Of a stretch of DNA of 64,000 bases, positions 11,701 to 22,000 are shown one piece after another. The translations under genes and the position numbers were made by a program. This stretch comes from Strongyloides papillosus (lineage: Eukaryota > Nematoda > Chromadorea > Rhabditida > Strongyloididae): positions 99,688 through 163,687 of the forward strand of contig SRSI01000065.1 in the NCBI GenBank assembly GCA_005656395.1, given 5' to 3'. The notes under the pieces are model-generated. The model did no database searches, was not told the DNA's origin, and saw nothing but the letters and a program-made list of their open reading frames with translations. Within the stretch, counting starts at the first letter, position 1, and each line of letters begins with the position of its first letter.

Positions 11701-14700
11701 TGCACAGCCAAACTCTGTTACAAAAAATAATAAAAAATAAAAATGATAATAAATAAAATACACTTTTAAAACAAATTTTAATTAACTAATCACAAAAAAT
11801 TGTAATTAAAAAATTTTAAAAAATACCAATTAACAATTTTAAAAAATACTAATAAACAATTTTAAAAATTACTAATTAATTAACAATAAAATAATAAAAA
11901 AATCTTCATTAACAACAATAAAAACTAATTAACTAATTATAAAAATTCTTCATTAACTAATTATCAAAAATACTAATTAATTACCCAAAATCAATTAACC
12001 AAAGAAATTGAAACTCTTTGACACATTCTTAAAATTTCCCTTCACAAGTCTGACAAAAAATAACAAAAGATGATCGATCATTTGAATAACAATTTTACAA
12101 CAACAAATTGATAAAAATTTTACTAACCAATTATAAATAATCTTTGTTAATCAATTATAAAAAATTCTAATTAACAACAACTAAAAATTCCAATTTATAT
12201 TTCAAATAACAATTTTAAAAAGAATAAGAAATTTAATTAACATTTTTAAAAAGAATCCTAGAAGAATTTTGATACAATAATTCCCTAGATGTCTTTTGAT
12301 CAGTTTGCTGGTCAAAAGATCATCTACAAATTTCCATTAAACATTCTTTCAAAAAATGAACAGAAGATTTCGCACACCTAAAATCTGACACACTGTCAAA
12401 AAGACCAATCAATGAAAAGAAACAAAAACAACAATCAATAAAAAATTTACTAAAATGTTTGTAAAAATACTATTTAAAAAATATAAAAAAGATTTATTGA
12501 ACAAATAAATAAGATATACTACTAATATAAGAATTTTAATATATAACAATTAAAATAAACAATGTTTAATATAAATATACATTTATTTAATAAGAACAAG
12601 TACTTGTTATGTAAAATAAAATATTTTTAAATTAAAAAAATTAATTATTTAAGCAAAATAAATGAATCAGTAACAAATCTACAAAATTAATTACTACTAT
12701 ATTTATTGTTAAAAATTCAATTAATTAATTATTAAAAATCCTCATTAATTAATAAAAATTACACTTTCTAATTTTAAAAAAGAATCTTTTAAGAGAAAAG
12801 AATATTAATTAAACCATTTTAAAAAATACTAATCAAAGATATGATAGATGTTTTTCTATCGCAACAGTGATTGAAAAATCATCTTTAGATAAAAAAAAGA
12901 AGAAGAAACATTTGATAGCCCCAGTCCAATACATAATATCACAAGTCCGATACATAATATTACAAGTCTGATACATAATACCACAAGTTTTATATGTAAT
13001 GACCAACTCCATTACCGAATCACAGTGACCAACTCCATTGGCCAATCAAAAAAACCAAATCCATTAGCGAATCACAATGAAACTTCATATAGTAACTGGA
13101 ATGTTGTCATGGAGAATTAAAATAAGAAAGTGTGATATAAAGAATTTTAATTAATATACATATTTTTATTTAATAAACATTTCAACATGTAAGATAATTT
13201 AAAGTAGATGTTTTTCGATCATAACAATGATTGAAAAATTATCTTAAGGTAGAAGAAAGAAGAATGAACAATGCACAGCCCGAGTTCAATACAGAATAAC
13301 AGAAGTCTGATACAACACCTCACCAAATATTAATTCCCTCACTCCTGTGACAACCTTTTCCTTCAAATAGTGGCGCATTGAAAAGACACGCCATACAAGA
13401 ACTAGAATTAGTCATCGAGAATGACAATACAAGGAATATAATACACTATTAACATTATTAATATATATATTTAAAAGATGTTTTCCGATCACAACAGTGA
13501 TTGAAAAATCATCTATAAGTAGAAAGAAGAAGAAACAACAATGCATTACTCAAGTTTGATACAGAATATCACAAGTCCGATACAACTTCTCACTCAATAT
13601 TGACTCTTTCACTCCTGTGATAACCTTTCCCTTCAAATAGTGGCGCATCAAAAAAACCCACATACAGAAACTAGAAATAGAGTCATCGAGAATGAAAAAG
13701 AGAAAGAGTGATAGAGAGAATGATAAAAAGAGAGAGAATTACTAGAGAAAGAGAAAGAAAAAAGAATGAGAAAGAAATGTCTGATACAGTGTAACAGAAG
13801 AAGAGCGAAGCGTAAAGAAAAAATGCACTGCCAAAGAAGTACACTCCACATAAGAACTAGAATAAAGTCATTGAAAATGAAAAAAATGATGATTATTGAC
13901 AATTCTTTTAAACCTTTTATGTTTAATAAAATTTTTTTCCATTTTTTAAATTTGTTTTTTGTATTTTTTTTTAATTTTTACTTATGCAATGCATTTGATT
14001 TTATGTACTACTAGAATTGCACATCTCACATAGAATATAGTAGCATGTCATCGAAAATGAAATAGAGATAGATGATTTACTATTATTTAAATAACTGAAA
14101 AATTATTTATAAGTAACATTCTACACTTCAAGTCTGATACAGAACTCCCACGATTTCTATAATTGTACACCTCATATAGGAACTAGAAGTCAAGTCATTG
14201 AGAATGAAGTAACATTCACAAGTAACAACACTTTTGCACAGCTGAAGTCTGTTACAGAATTCGTTTCTTCTTGAGCTTTGCATTCACTTCAAAATGCACT
14301 GTCTCAATACCCTACTCCATATAGAAGTAGTAATCAAGTCATCGACAATAAAATACATGTTTTTCTATCATGTAAATAATGGAAAAATCATTAGAAATAA
14401 CATCCTACACTTCAAGTCTTATACAGAACTCACATGATCTTCAAAATTGAGGTCTTATATAGAAACTAGTAGTCAAATCATCGAGAATGAAGAAATAGTA
14501 GAAGTTTTATAAAAAGTGGTTTTTTTTTGTAAAATCAACATTTTTTATTAGTTGATTTTTTAACTTTGAGGCATAAGAAGGTGAGGAAGTAGGCACGCTT
14601 TCTAGAAAATTTCACAAAACATGTTTGATAAATAAAAAAAATATTAGAACATCCAGAATAAACCAAAAGAAAAGAATTTGTATGCAGTAAATAAATAATA

Positions 14701-15169
14701 TTTACTTTTAACATAACAATTTTAATACACAACAATAATAATATATAACAATATACAATAGATATCTTTTGATCAGTTAAAGTGATCAAAAGATCATCTG
14801 AGATTATTTTTTTATAAAAGACAAAGAAAAATACTTTTATAGCTGAAATCTTATACAATACATTTACAATTCTTTCATTGATTAATTACATTTTATATGG
14901 TAAAGATGATTTTTCGAGTGTTTGTTTTGATTTTTTTATAGAATTCTCTACACATGTTTTATTTTTTTTGTCTTCTAATTTTATTTTCTACTTGAACATT
15001 GCATTATTTTAGCTGCTTCTCTACAATCGAAAGCTTATACAAGAAACAGGGTGATGGTCATTAAATACTGAAACAAGTCACGATCTCGCTTCGTCCGTCG
15101 CGATTTTCTCGCAGGACCGGCTTTTCCTTTTTTCAATGTACTATATTCTTTATTATTTTCATAAAGCTT

Positions 15170-16339
15170 GCTTTAACTTCGTTTTCGGCAAGTCAGGGCT
15201 GATCCGCAGAGCATACTTTTTTTATAAAATTATTTTTATATTAACTTATTATTTAAAATATTTGTATAAAAATTTGTTCCATCGAATTACATATTTCTAG
15301 AGAAAGAAAATAACCGAAAATATACTGTTATTATATATTAATATATGAAATATTTCTCAGTTTGAGAATTATTTTATAACGTCCAATTTATTGAAGCAGT
15401 TTTTTATGTCCAAAAGATGAGTAAAAACTAATATTTGAACAATATCAAGCAACTAAGTAATTGACTTTCTCTTATATTTCTGAAATTGGTATAAACGACT
15501 TAATATTATTCATCTATTAACTGCATATTTACGTCAACTTTGCAAATATATAAATAAGAAAAACCAAACAAAATCATTACCTAAAAAAGTTTCTTTCGTT
15601 TCTATGCTATAAACTTCGTTATGGCTTTTTATTTTAAATCAGACTTTGATCTATGTACTACAATTAGTTTTGTTTACTTAAACAACTTTTGCATAAAGTT
15701 GTAACACTAAGAAATTTTAATTTTTGCTAAAAAATGGTCGTAACATTTTGGTTCACAACTTAGATAATTTTTTATAAATCTTTTTAAAATTAAATTTCTC
15801 CCTTATTGTGTACTTCCACCTTTAAAATGAGTCATAAATCAAACAATTTTATTAATTTTGAAAAGAGTATTTCTGTAACAAACCTATGCAAAAATTTGTT
15901 CTAAAAAGTGATGTTTTTTAAATGTGCTTGACCACCTATGAACACAAACTAAAAATTCATTTATTTAAAATGTACACAACAGATTATGTAAAATTGTCTT
16001 ACATTTACAAAAAATAAATTTTTACAAAAGTATATTTAATTGTTATACAATTTTACCAGAAAATGTACGAAAATTCTACCTAAAATGTATAACAATTCTA
16101 TCTAAAATTGTACCTATACAAAAATTAGTAAAATTGTATTACAAACTTCTCTGAATTGTCGTTATATCTTTTAGTGAATTGTATGACAATTTGCATTAGA
16201 TTGCAATCATAAATTGCAGAATTTCTAATTTGTGTGAACTAAAAGTTTTATGACACATTTTCCGCACTGAGAGCAAAATACATTTAACTACTATCTTATC
16301 ATAAAAATGGATTAGGTTGGAAAAAAATAAAGCTGAAGC
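15170..16339 (+). repeat. Dispersed repeat family 2, copy A, left part
   Basis: Matches 37235-39190 (same strand), 45010-46976 (reverse) and part of 53640-54735. The GC-rich terminus (TTTTCGGCAAGTCAGGGCTG, 15182-15201) corresponds to the GACCCGCCTTCGGCTGGTCA end of the 37-kb copy. Inside, a segment containing TAAGCTATAAACTTCGTTA recurs at roughly 530-bp intervals, so the element has internal tandem structure. Copy A is split: its other half resumes at 26586 after the LTR retrotransposon. A second, smaller insert sits at about 15950-16235. Confidence 0.75.
15950..16235. mobile_element. Small MITE-like insert inside repeat copy A
   Basis: Compared with other family 2 copies (TTGACCACTTATAGATCAAAAG), copy A is interrupted by about 285 bp whose ends are imperfect inverted repeats: CACAAACTAAAAATTC on the left and GAATTTCTAATTTGTG on the right. 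The interior is full of AATTGTA sub-repeats. No coding capacity. Exact ends and the target duplication could not be fixed. Confidence 0.55.
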
Positions 16340-16446
16340 TGTTAACAAAAATATGAAGGAATAGATTTATTTAATAAGAAAGAACAGGAATGACAATTTA
16401 TGCTAAATAATTATTACTTAAATACACACATCCGTGGGTGTGTACA
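16340..16446 (-). repeat. 3' LTR of the 10.2-kb retrotransposon
   Basis: 107 bp, identical to 26475-26581. In element orientation it begins TGTACACACC and ends TGTTAACA. It holds a TATTTAA TATA-like motif and an AATAAA signal. It is very short for a 10-kb element. Confidence 0.95.
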
Positions 16447-16453
16447 TCCTCCC
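16447..16453 (-). other. Polypurine tract next to the 3' LTR
   Basis: On the minus strand GGGAGGA directly precedes the 3' LTR start (TGTACACACC), where plus-strand DNA synthesis would be primed. It is short but purine-only and correctly placed. Confidence 0.75.
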
Positions 16454-16557
16454 GAATTTTTTGCATTGTCTCGGGACGAGAGGAATTGGAATTGCTATTT
16501 TTGCATGTTTTAATTAATTGTTGATATAGTCATTATTCTTCAAGTGTATTATTTAAG

Positions 16558-16605
16558 GTAAGTTTAACATTGATCTGGTATTTGTATTAATTGTTGTATT
16601 TTCAG
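16558..16605 (+). other. Probable 5' intron or trans-splice acceptor before antisense gene A
   Basis: GTAAGT (16558) to TTTTCAG (16605) would form a 48-bp intron. The acceptor lies one base before the ATG at 16607. It may be a cis intron in the 5' UTR, or the acceptor may receive a spliced leader as in nematodes; sequence alone cannot decide. Confidence 0.55.
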
Positions 16606-16606
16606 G

Positions 16607-17053
16607 ATGAATTCAATTGCAGTATCAAGTGAGAATCAAAATTGGTGTTCTCAGCATTGTCGTTGTCCAGAGGCTTCAAAAATTGATCTCGGGACTATTT
16701 TGATTATATTAGCCTTGGTTGGTTACATAATGAAGATCCGTAAGTTATATTGTTTAATATAGTAATTTATCATTTTTATAGTAATTTGTCTTGGATTAAC
16801 TTACTATGGGAGACATTTCAGACCAAGAATCATCAAGGAGGAGGAAGAAGATTTAATTACTGCTGAAGAGAATGTTCCAGCTACTACTACTACTACTCCT
16901 GCTCCACCAGTTCCAGTTGCTGCTCCCAATGTACCAATGTACCTGGATCAACCTTATTATATGGTCCATGCACCATCCACTGTTTCATCAATTTATCCAC
17001 CAACAATGGATTCATCAAGACCACCACCATACAAGGAGTACTGTCAATCATAA
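16607..17053 (+). CDS. Antisense accessory gene A: small membrane protein with PPPY motif
   Basis: Two exons, 16607-16739 and 16782-17053, joined over a 42-bp GT-AG intron (GTAAGT...TTTATAG), give a 134-residue protein. The first 28 residues include a WCSQHCRCPE cysteine cluster. A hydrophobic stretch of about 22-25 residues (from about 29) spans the intron junction and looks like one transmembrane segment. A basic flank follows, then a run of Glu, a Thr run, and a Pro-rich tail ending in PPPYKEY. PPxY motifs bind WW domains of Nedd4-type ligases and act as late-budding signals in many retroelements; a role here is inference. AATAAA follows at 17102. It lies on the strand opposite Gag-Pol inside the same element. 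I do not recognise a family. The intron and membrane topology make a chance frame unlikely. Confidence 0.7.
16740..16781 (+). other. 42-bp intron of antisense gene A
   Basis: Canonical GTAAGT donor and TTTTTATAG acceptor. Removing it joins the two halves in one frame and completes the hydrophobic segment. An intron on the plus strand means the plus-strand transcript is real RNA and is not the template of the retrotransposon genome, which would be the complementary strand. Confidence 0.65.
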
Positions 17054-17725
17054 TAATTCATCATTGTTTTGTTAAGTTTTTTTGTTATCCTTTTTTTTGT
17101 TAATAAACCTTAATTGTTATTATTTGTTTTCTTAAATTTGTTAATAATGTTCTTTTTGGTATGTAATTAAGATAGTACTTTGAATATTTTGTCATTTTTT
17201 GGTTTTTCTTTATAATATCAGTTTATTTTATAGTAAATTTCAACTAATTGATATATTTTGATTTATCGATATCAGTTATCTGTAACTTAATGGTATAATG
17301 TAAAGACTATCATAACGTCTAGACAGGTTCAAGAACTGTTAAATGTCCTTGAAGTTATTTAACGTTATCATTAAAGAATTTGTGGATAGTTTTTAAATTT
17401 TCTTTTATTCGACCTTATTATGTCAATTAAATTTTATTAATTAATTAAGTTGGTTTTAACTTTTTTTTTTAAATTAAGCAAATGTACTTTATATTCTAAC
17501 CTTGAGTTTTAATTTATATAACTATATGTATTTTCACCCCCAATTAAAAGATAGGGTATTATAAAAGTTAATTTGCTACTATTACGTAGTTTAGTTTTTT
17601 AACAATTTATTTGTCTATTGTATTTATTGCTAATTAATACGTTATACTATATTTTCCATATGTTTATATATATTTAATATACTTTTTGTCATTTTAGATT
17701 TTTGAAATCCATTGTATCACCAAGC
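17054..17725 (+). other. Spacer between the two antisense genes
   Basis: Polyadenylation signal AATAAA (17102-17107) for gene A, then AT-rich DNA with a TATATATTTAATATA stretch (about 17665-17680) that could serve as a promoter, and an acceptor-like TTTGTCATTTTAG ending at 17698, 28 bases before the ATG of gene B. The last fits a 5' UTR intron or a trans-splice site. Confidence 0.45.
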
Positions 17726-18883
17726 ATGTCTCTTCATGACCACGCAGATAACGCATTGTTAAATGATGATGAGCAAGACCAAGGTTCTCAAGTTAATGAA
17801 CGAAAGCGTCGTCAACGAATAAATGCGCCGGCCATCAACGATCCTCCAGTTCCACCAACCCAACCTGATGATAAGGATGAAGATTTGGCTTTTTTGAACC
17901 TGATGGATCTTGAAGGAGAAGCTGATGTTGACGTCATCATGGGACGTTATTTCAAAACCATGAGAGGATTGAATGCCACCCTGGAGTCGGTGTATATCCT
18001 AATGGAGTTGGGAGAAGAAGTAGTTACTATGGAGCGGAAATTGCTATGGGGTAGCGAATCGCACATTAATGTGCTTCGAAAGTTCGATGATTTGTCGAGC
18101 ATCCATGATGCTCGGCTTGCTTTTGTTCGCCGTAAGGCGGCATTATTGGCTGCTTTTCAGGGCGAACCAAATGCTCAACAGTCGGATGCCATTGGCACTC
18201 GTGCAAAAGCCAGCATTCCGAGGAGATTGGATTATCTTGTTGTGCGTACCACTGAGGAAGTAATGGCGATGTATCAATCCATCGCGAAGATAGATGCAGC
18301 ACGTGTATTAGTATGCACAAATGGTTCAGGAATTATCAATTTTCCAGCTACTATTAATTTGCCAAGTCTTACTGAATTGAAGATTAAGCATACTTCTGGC
18401 CATCTATCTGGAAAATTGCCCGGAAACTTAAATCTCTTATGGATAGACGGAATTGTTGTACCATCAAGAAAATCAACATTAAGTTTGTCAGGAATGTCTG
18501 TTTTACAGACTTTAATCGTCAATAGTTGTGACACCTTGAAGCTATTATTGTCTCAGCTGGATAAAAGTGTTCCTATCAAAGTGATTATTTCACTTTGTAA
18601 ACCACATAAGTGCTTATGTGAGAAGCATATCCGAGCTGCAGCCTCGTTGGACTTGCCATACCGTGTAGCTATCGTTCCTGATAAGAAATACAATGCTCAG
18701 GTAATCACAGAAAACGTAGCTGTCCAAAAGAACAGTTTCTTCAATAGAATAGGAACTGTCTACTACAAGAATTCCCATCAAATAAAGAAGTTTGCCAAAT
18801 GTGAATTACCGGATGACATTGCTGAGCTCGAGGTTGAGCGAAAGAAAGTTAGGTCTTCTGCTGCTGAAGGCTCTTTCTTTTAA
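17726..18883 (+). CDS. Antisense accessory gene B: 385-residue protein of unknown family
   Basis: The frame is open from 17702, but the first ATG is at 17726, after an acceptor-like TTTTAG. The protein is 385 residues. The acidic N-terminus (about 1-25) is followed by ERKRRQR near residue 31, a good nuclear localisation candidate, then an acidic Pro-rich linker. Residues about 60-160 look helical with mixed charge. Residues about 200-270 have a leucine-spaced pattern of hydrophobic strands. A Cys/His group (CKPHKCLCEKH) lies near 300-310, a possible metal site. The C-terminus is basic then Ser/Ala-rich. Codon use and complexity are those of a real gene, with an AATAAA at 18936. It converges tail-to-tail with gag-pol, ending 161 bases from its stop. 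I recognise no homologue; envelope seems unlikely, since there is no signal peptide or membrane segment. Confidence 0.75.
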   Translation: MSLHDHADNALLNDDEQDQGSQVNERKRRQRINAPAINDPPVPPTQPDDKDEDLAFLNLMDLEGEADVDVIMGRYFKTMRGLNATLESVYILMELGEEVVTMERKLLWGSESHINVLRKFDDLSSIHDARLAFVRRKAALLAAFQGEPNAQQSDAIGTRAKASIPRRLDYLVVRTTEEVMAMYQSIAKIDAARVLVCTNGSGIINFPATINLPSLTELKIKHTSGHLSGKLPGNLNLLWIDGIVVPSRKSTLSLSGMSVLQTLIVNSCDTLKLLLSQLDKSVPIKVIISLCKPHKCLCEKHIRAAASLDLPYRVAIVPDKKYNAQVITENVAVQKNSFFNRIGTVYYKNSHQIKKFAKCELPDDIAELEVERKKVRSSAAEGSFF

Positions 18884-19044
18884 TTTTTTTTCCCATTATG
18901 TTTTATTTTATAAAACGATAATGTTTTGTTGTTGAAATAAAAATTTTATTTATTCAATTGTGTAAATTATCATTTAGTATTATTAAAGTCTTGTCTTGGA
19001 CTTTTATTTGTTAAGTATTAAGTTGTTTTATATTTTATATTAAG
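18884..19044. other. Convergent 3' ends of gene B and gag-pol
   Basis: The 161-bp junction where plus-strand gene B and minus-strand gag-pol end face to face. AATAAA on the plus strand at 18936-18941 can end the gene B transcript. The minus-strand genomic RNA must read through to the AATAAA in the 3' LTR. Confidence 0.6.
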
Positions 19045-22000
19045 TCATGTCTTTTGACTTTGATTATTGTGCAATTTTAGCATATCTCCATGAATTTTTT
19101 CAATATTTTGTCTAGTTTTACGAGATTTCCCAAGTTTCTCGATTTCATATGTGTCTCCATATAATCGTTGGATGACTTTATAAGGACCATCCCAAGTAGG
19201 TTGGTTTTTATTTGATGTAGAAGTGTCTTTTCTACTAATTACTTTCTTCATAACAAGATCGTTAGGTTGTATTTGGATACCTTTTCTTCTGGTATCGTCA
19301 TCTTTCAACTCTGTTTTAGTGTTTTTATATAGTTGCAAAATGCCACTATATCCATTATGAATTGAAATATTATTTGTTAAGTTATCTGGTGTATTTAATA
19401 ACAAAGTTGCTGGTGCAATACCAGTTGTAAGATGTTTTGATCTGTTATAAGCATAAGTAAAGTGATAAACAATATCACTAAGCTTCATAGGATTTCTCTT
19501 TTCCTGTTTAGCTATTAATCGTTCCACACGAATGGCTTCTCTTATCGTTCTGTTGAATCGTTCAACACAAGCATTGCTTTTATGGTTATATGGTGAACCA
19601 AATTGTTGTTCAACACCTATTGATGTTGTGTATTCTTGTACAGCTTTTGAAATAAAAGCAGGTCCATTATCGCTTCTTAGGATTAATGGAAATCCTAATG
19701 TCGTAAAGCATCTAGATAATTGTAATCTTGTTGTAGGACCGTTTTGGTTCTTTGTTACCACAGCATAAGCAAATTTGCTGTATTCGTCAACTATAACTAA
19801 GATGTTTTCATCATCTACTTGCATATAATCTGCGTTTAATATGGCCCAATTTCCTGGTGCCGTTGGAAGGTGTCTTTTAGTTGTCTCAACTAATCTTCCT
19901 ACATGATCTTTACTAGCATTACAAATGTCACATGCAGTCCATATTTTATTCATGTCTGAATTCATTGATTCCCAATAGAATATTTCTTTAAATTTTGGTC
20001 CAATTTTGGCCAAACTCAAATGATTACCTAGTGTAACTGAATTATGAAACCTTTTTAATAGTTTCTCTCTAAGAAGAGATGGTACATATACTCGTATTCC
20101 ACCTTTCTTCAAAGTGAAAATGCCATCTTTGGCCTTTTTAGCCTCTTCATCGTTAAGATGGTGTTTCATATTCTCTATGATATAAGGTTTATCATATGGT
20201 GTTACAATATCAGGGAAAACATCTTTAAATGCTTCTTCCTTAATTGTTATCGATAGAAAATCGTTACGACTAAGATAGTCTGCTACTGCATTATCTTTAC
20301 CTTTTACATATTGTATCGTTAGATCATATTCCATGATAGCCATTTGATATCTTTGCAGAATACTTTCAAGTTCTTTATTCTTTAATAAAGATAGTAATGG
20401 TTTGTGATCTGTAATCACTAACGTGTGTTTGCCATAAATGTATGGACGAAATTGCTTGAGAGCATATACTAGACCTAATGCCTCAAGTTTTATTATTGGA
20501 TAATTTTTCTCTGCTGGTTTCAGAGATCGAGATGCAAAGGCTATTGGTCGCCCTTGTTGTGTTAAAGCTGCTCCTAAACCTTGGAAGCTAGCGTCAGTGA
20601 AAATTGTATAATTTTTGGTATTATCAGGTGGTGATAATACTGCGGCATCAATTAGTGCCTTTTTCATGGCCTCAAAAGCATCCGTGTGCTTTTGTTCCCA
20701 TTTAAAGTCTTTTTCAAGACCATATAGAGGTGCCGCTATTGCAGCGAAATTTTTAATATGTTTCCTGAAGTAGGAAACAGCGCCAAGGAAGCTTTTAACT
20801 TCTTTTACTGTTCTTGGTACTGGTTTATCCTGTAGTGCTTTGACCTTTTCAGGATTAACATGAATTCCTTCAGAGTCTAATCTGAAGCCTAAATATTTAA
20901 CGCTGTTTTGGCCAAATTGACATTTGGCGAGAGAAATTTTCATACCATATGTAATGATACGTTGTAATATTTTTTCAATAGCTTTTAGATGATTAGATTC
21001 ATCGTTGCTGCACGTAAGAATGTCGTCAAGGTAGACGTAACATTCTGGAATGCCATCAAGGACTTCGTCCATGATTTCTTGAAATTTGTCTGGGCTACCT
21101 GTGAGACCCATAGGCATTACCTTATATTGGAAAATTCCTTCGTGTGTAACGAAGGCAGCAATTTGTTTGCTGTTGTCATCTAATGGTATTTGATGGAAGC
21201 CTGCCTTTAAATCAAAGGAGGTATAGAAGCGCTTACCAGCTGCTTCAGTCGTAATTCGATCAATGCGCGGAATCACATGGGATTGTTGTTTAATCAAACT
21301 ATTTGTATATCGGAAATCTACAACAAATCTCCATTGTTGGTCCTTTTTACGGACTAATACTACTCGTGAGAGATAGGGAGAACGACTAGGTTCTATCATG
21401 CCATTTGCAAGCATATCAGCGATTTGTTTGCTGATTTCATTTTCCTTTTCTCTACTCATTCGAGCAGGTTTTATCTTTTTAGGGATATCATCCGTGTTTT
21501 TAAGATCGATCTTTAAACGTTGTGAGCCATTGTATAGTCCACTTTTACCATCATATTCATGGAAAGCTACGCGATTACGCCATAGTAATTTTATCAATTC
21601 TTTATGTCCTTTTTCGGACAAGTTTGATGATGTTATCAGAGTTTCGAATGCCTCTTGTGATAGAGGTTCTGAAGACATTGGATAGGGAGGTAATGAATCT
21701 TCCCAATCCGCGTCTTCCGGAATTATTTCCTCACTGTGGACACGTAAAGTGTCTTTATCAATTTCCTCAATTGCGAAAACATCACCAATATAAGAATGTT
21801 TTGGTATTTTAACTGGATTTTTTCCAGCGTTTATTACCACTATGGGTATTTTATTATCGTGTACTTTACATAGTTGCTCCATTGTAAGCAACATATTAGA
21901 TTCTTTCCAATATTTATCTATTTGTACTGATACATCAGTATTATTCATGTGTTTGTTTTTCAAAGTGACATGAAATATTGTGCAACTGTTGGGTTTAATT

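Larger units (their letters stand above)
8507..14799. repeat. Array of hairpin-bearing repeat units
   Basis: Related units follow each other here, diverged at the edges and homogenised in the middle. A typical unit has (a) a 38-40-base hairpin with outer pairs AGATG...CATCT and an AT-rich inner stem around a short loop, (b) a block AAGTCTGATACAGAAT, (c) a block GCACTGC...CCATACAGGAACTAG, and (d) AGTCATCGAGAAT. Hairpins are at about 8507-8548 (imperfect), 9198-9236, 9480-9518, 10027-10066 and every 200 bp up to 11227-11266, 11427, 11629, 12287-12325, 12846-12884, 13206-13244, 13476-13514, 14070-14109 (decayed), 14355-14393 (decayed) and 14760-14799. Inner stem sequences differ between units yet still pair. 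Short frames inside are repeat-derived. Function unknown; it may be a satellite DNA or a cluster of structured RNAs. Confidence 0.8.

Noticed and set aside
13648..14014. Overlapping small frames on both strands within the hairpin array
   Set aside because: They fall in AG-rich and T-rich repeat sequence and follow no splice or start context; low-complexity artefacts.
8507..14799. MicroRNA precursor cluster
   Set aside because: Stems are only about 14-17 bp with few extended pairs, shorter than normal precursors; kept as unexplained hairpins instead.
16872..17075. 67-codon frame overlapping antisense gene A
   Set aside because: It is the shifted frame of the Pro/Thr-rich tail of gene A (Leu/Gln/His repeats); the spliced frame is better supported.
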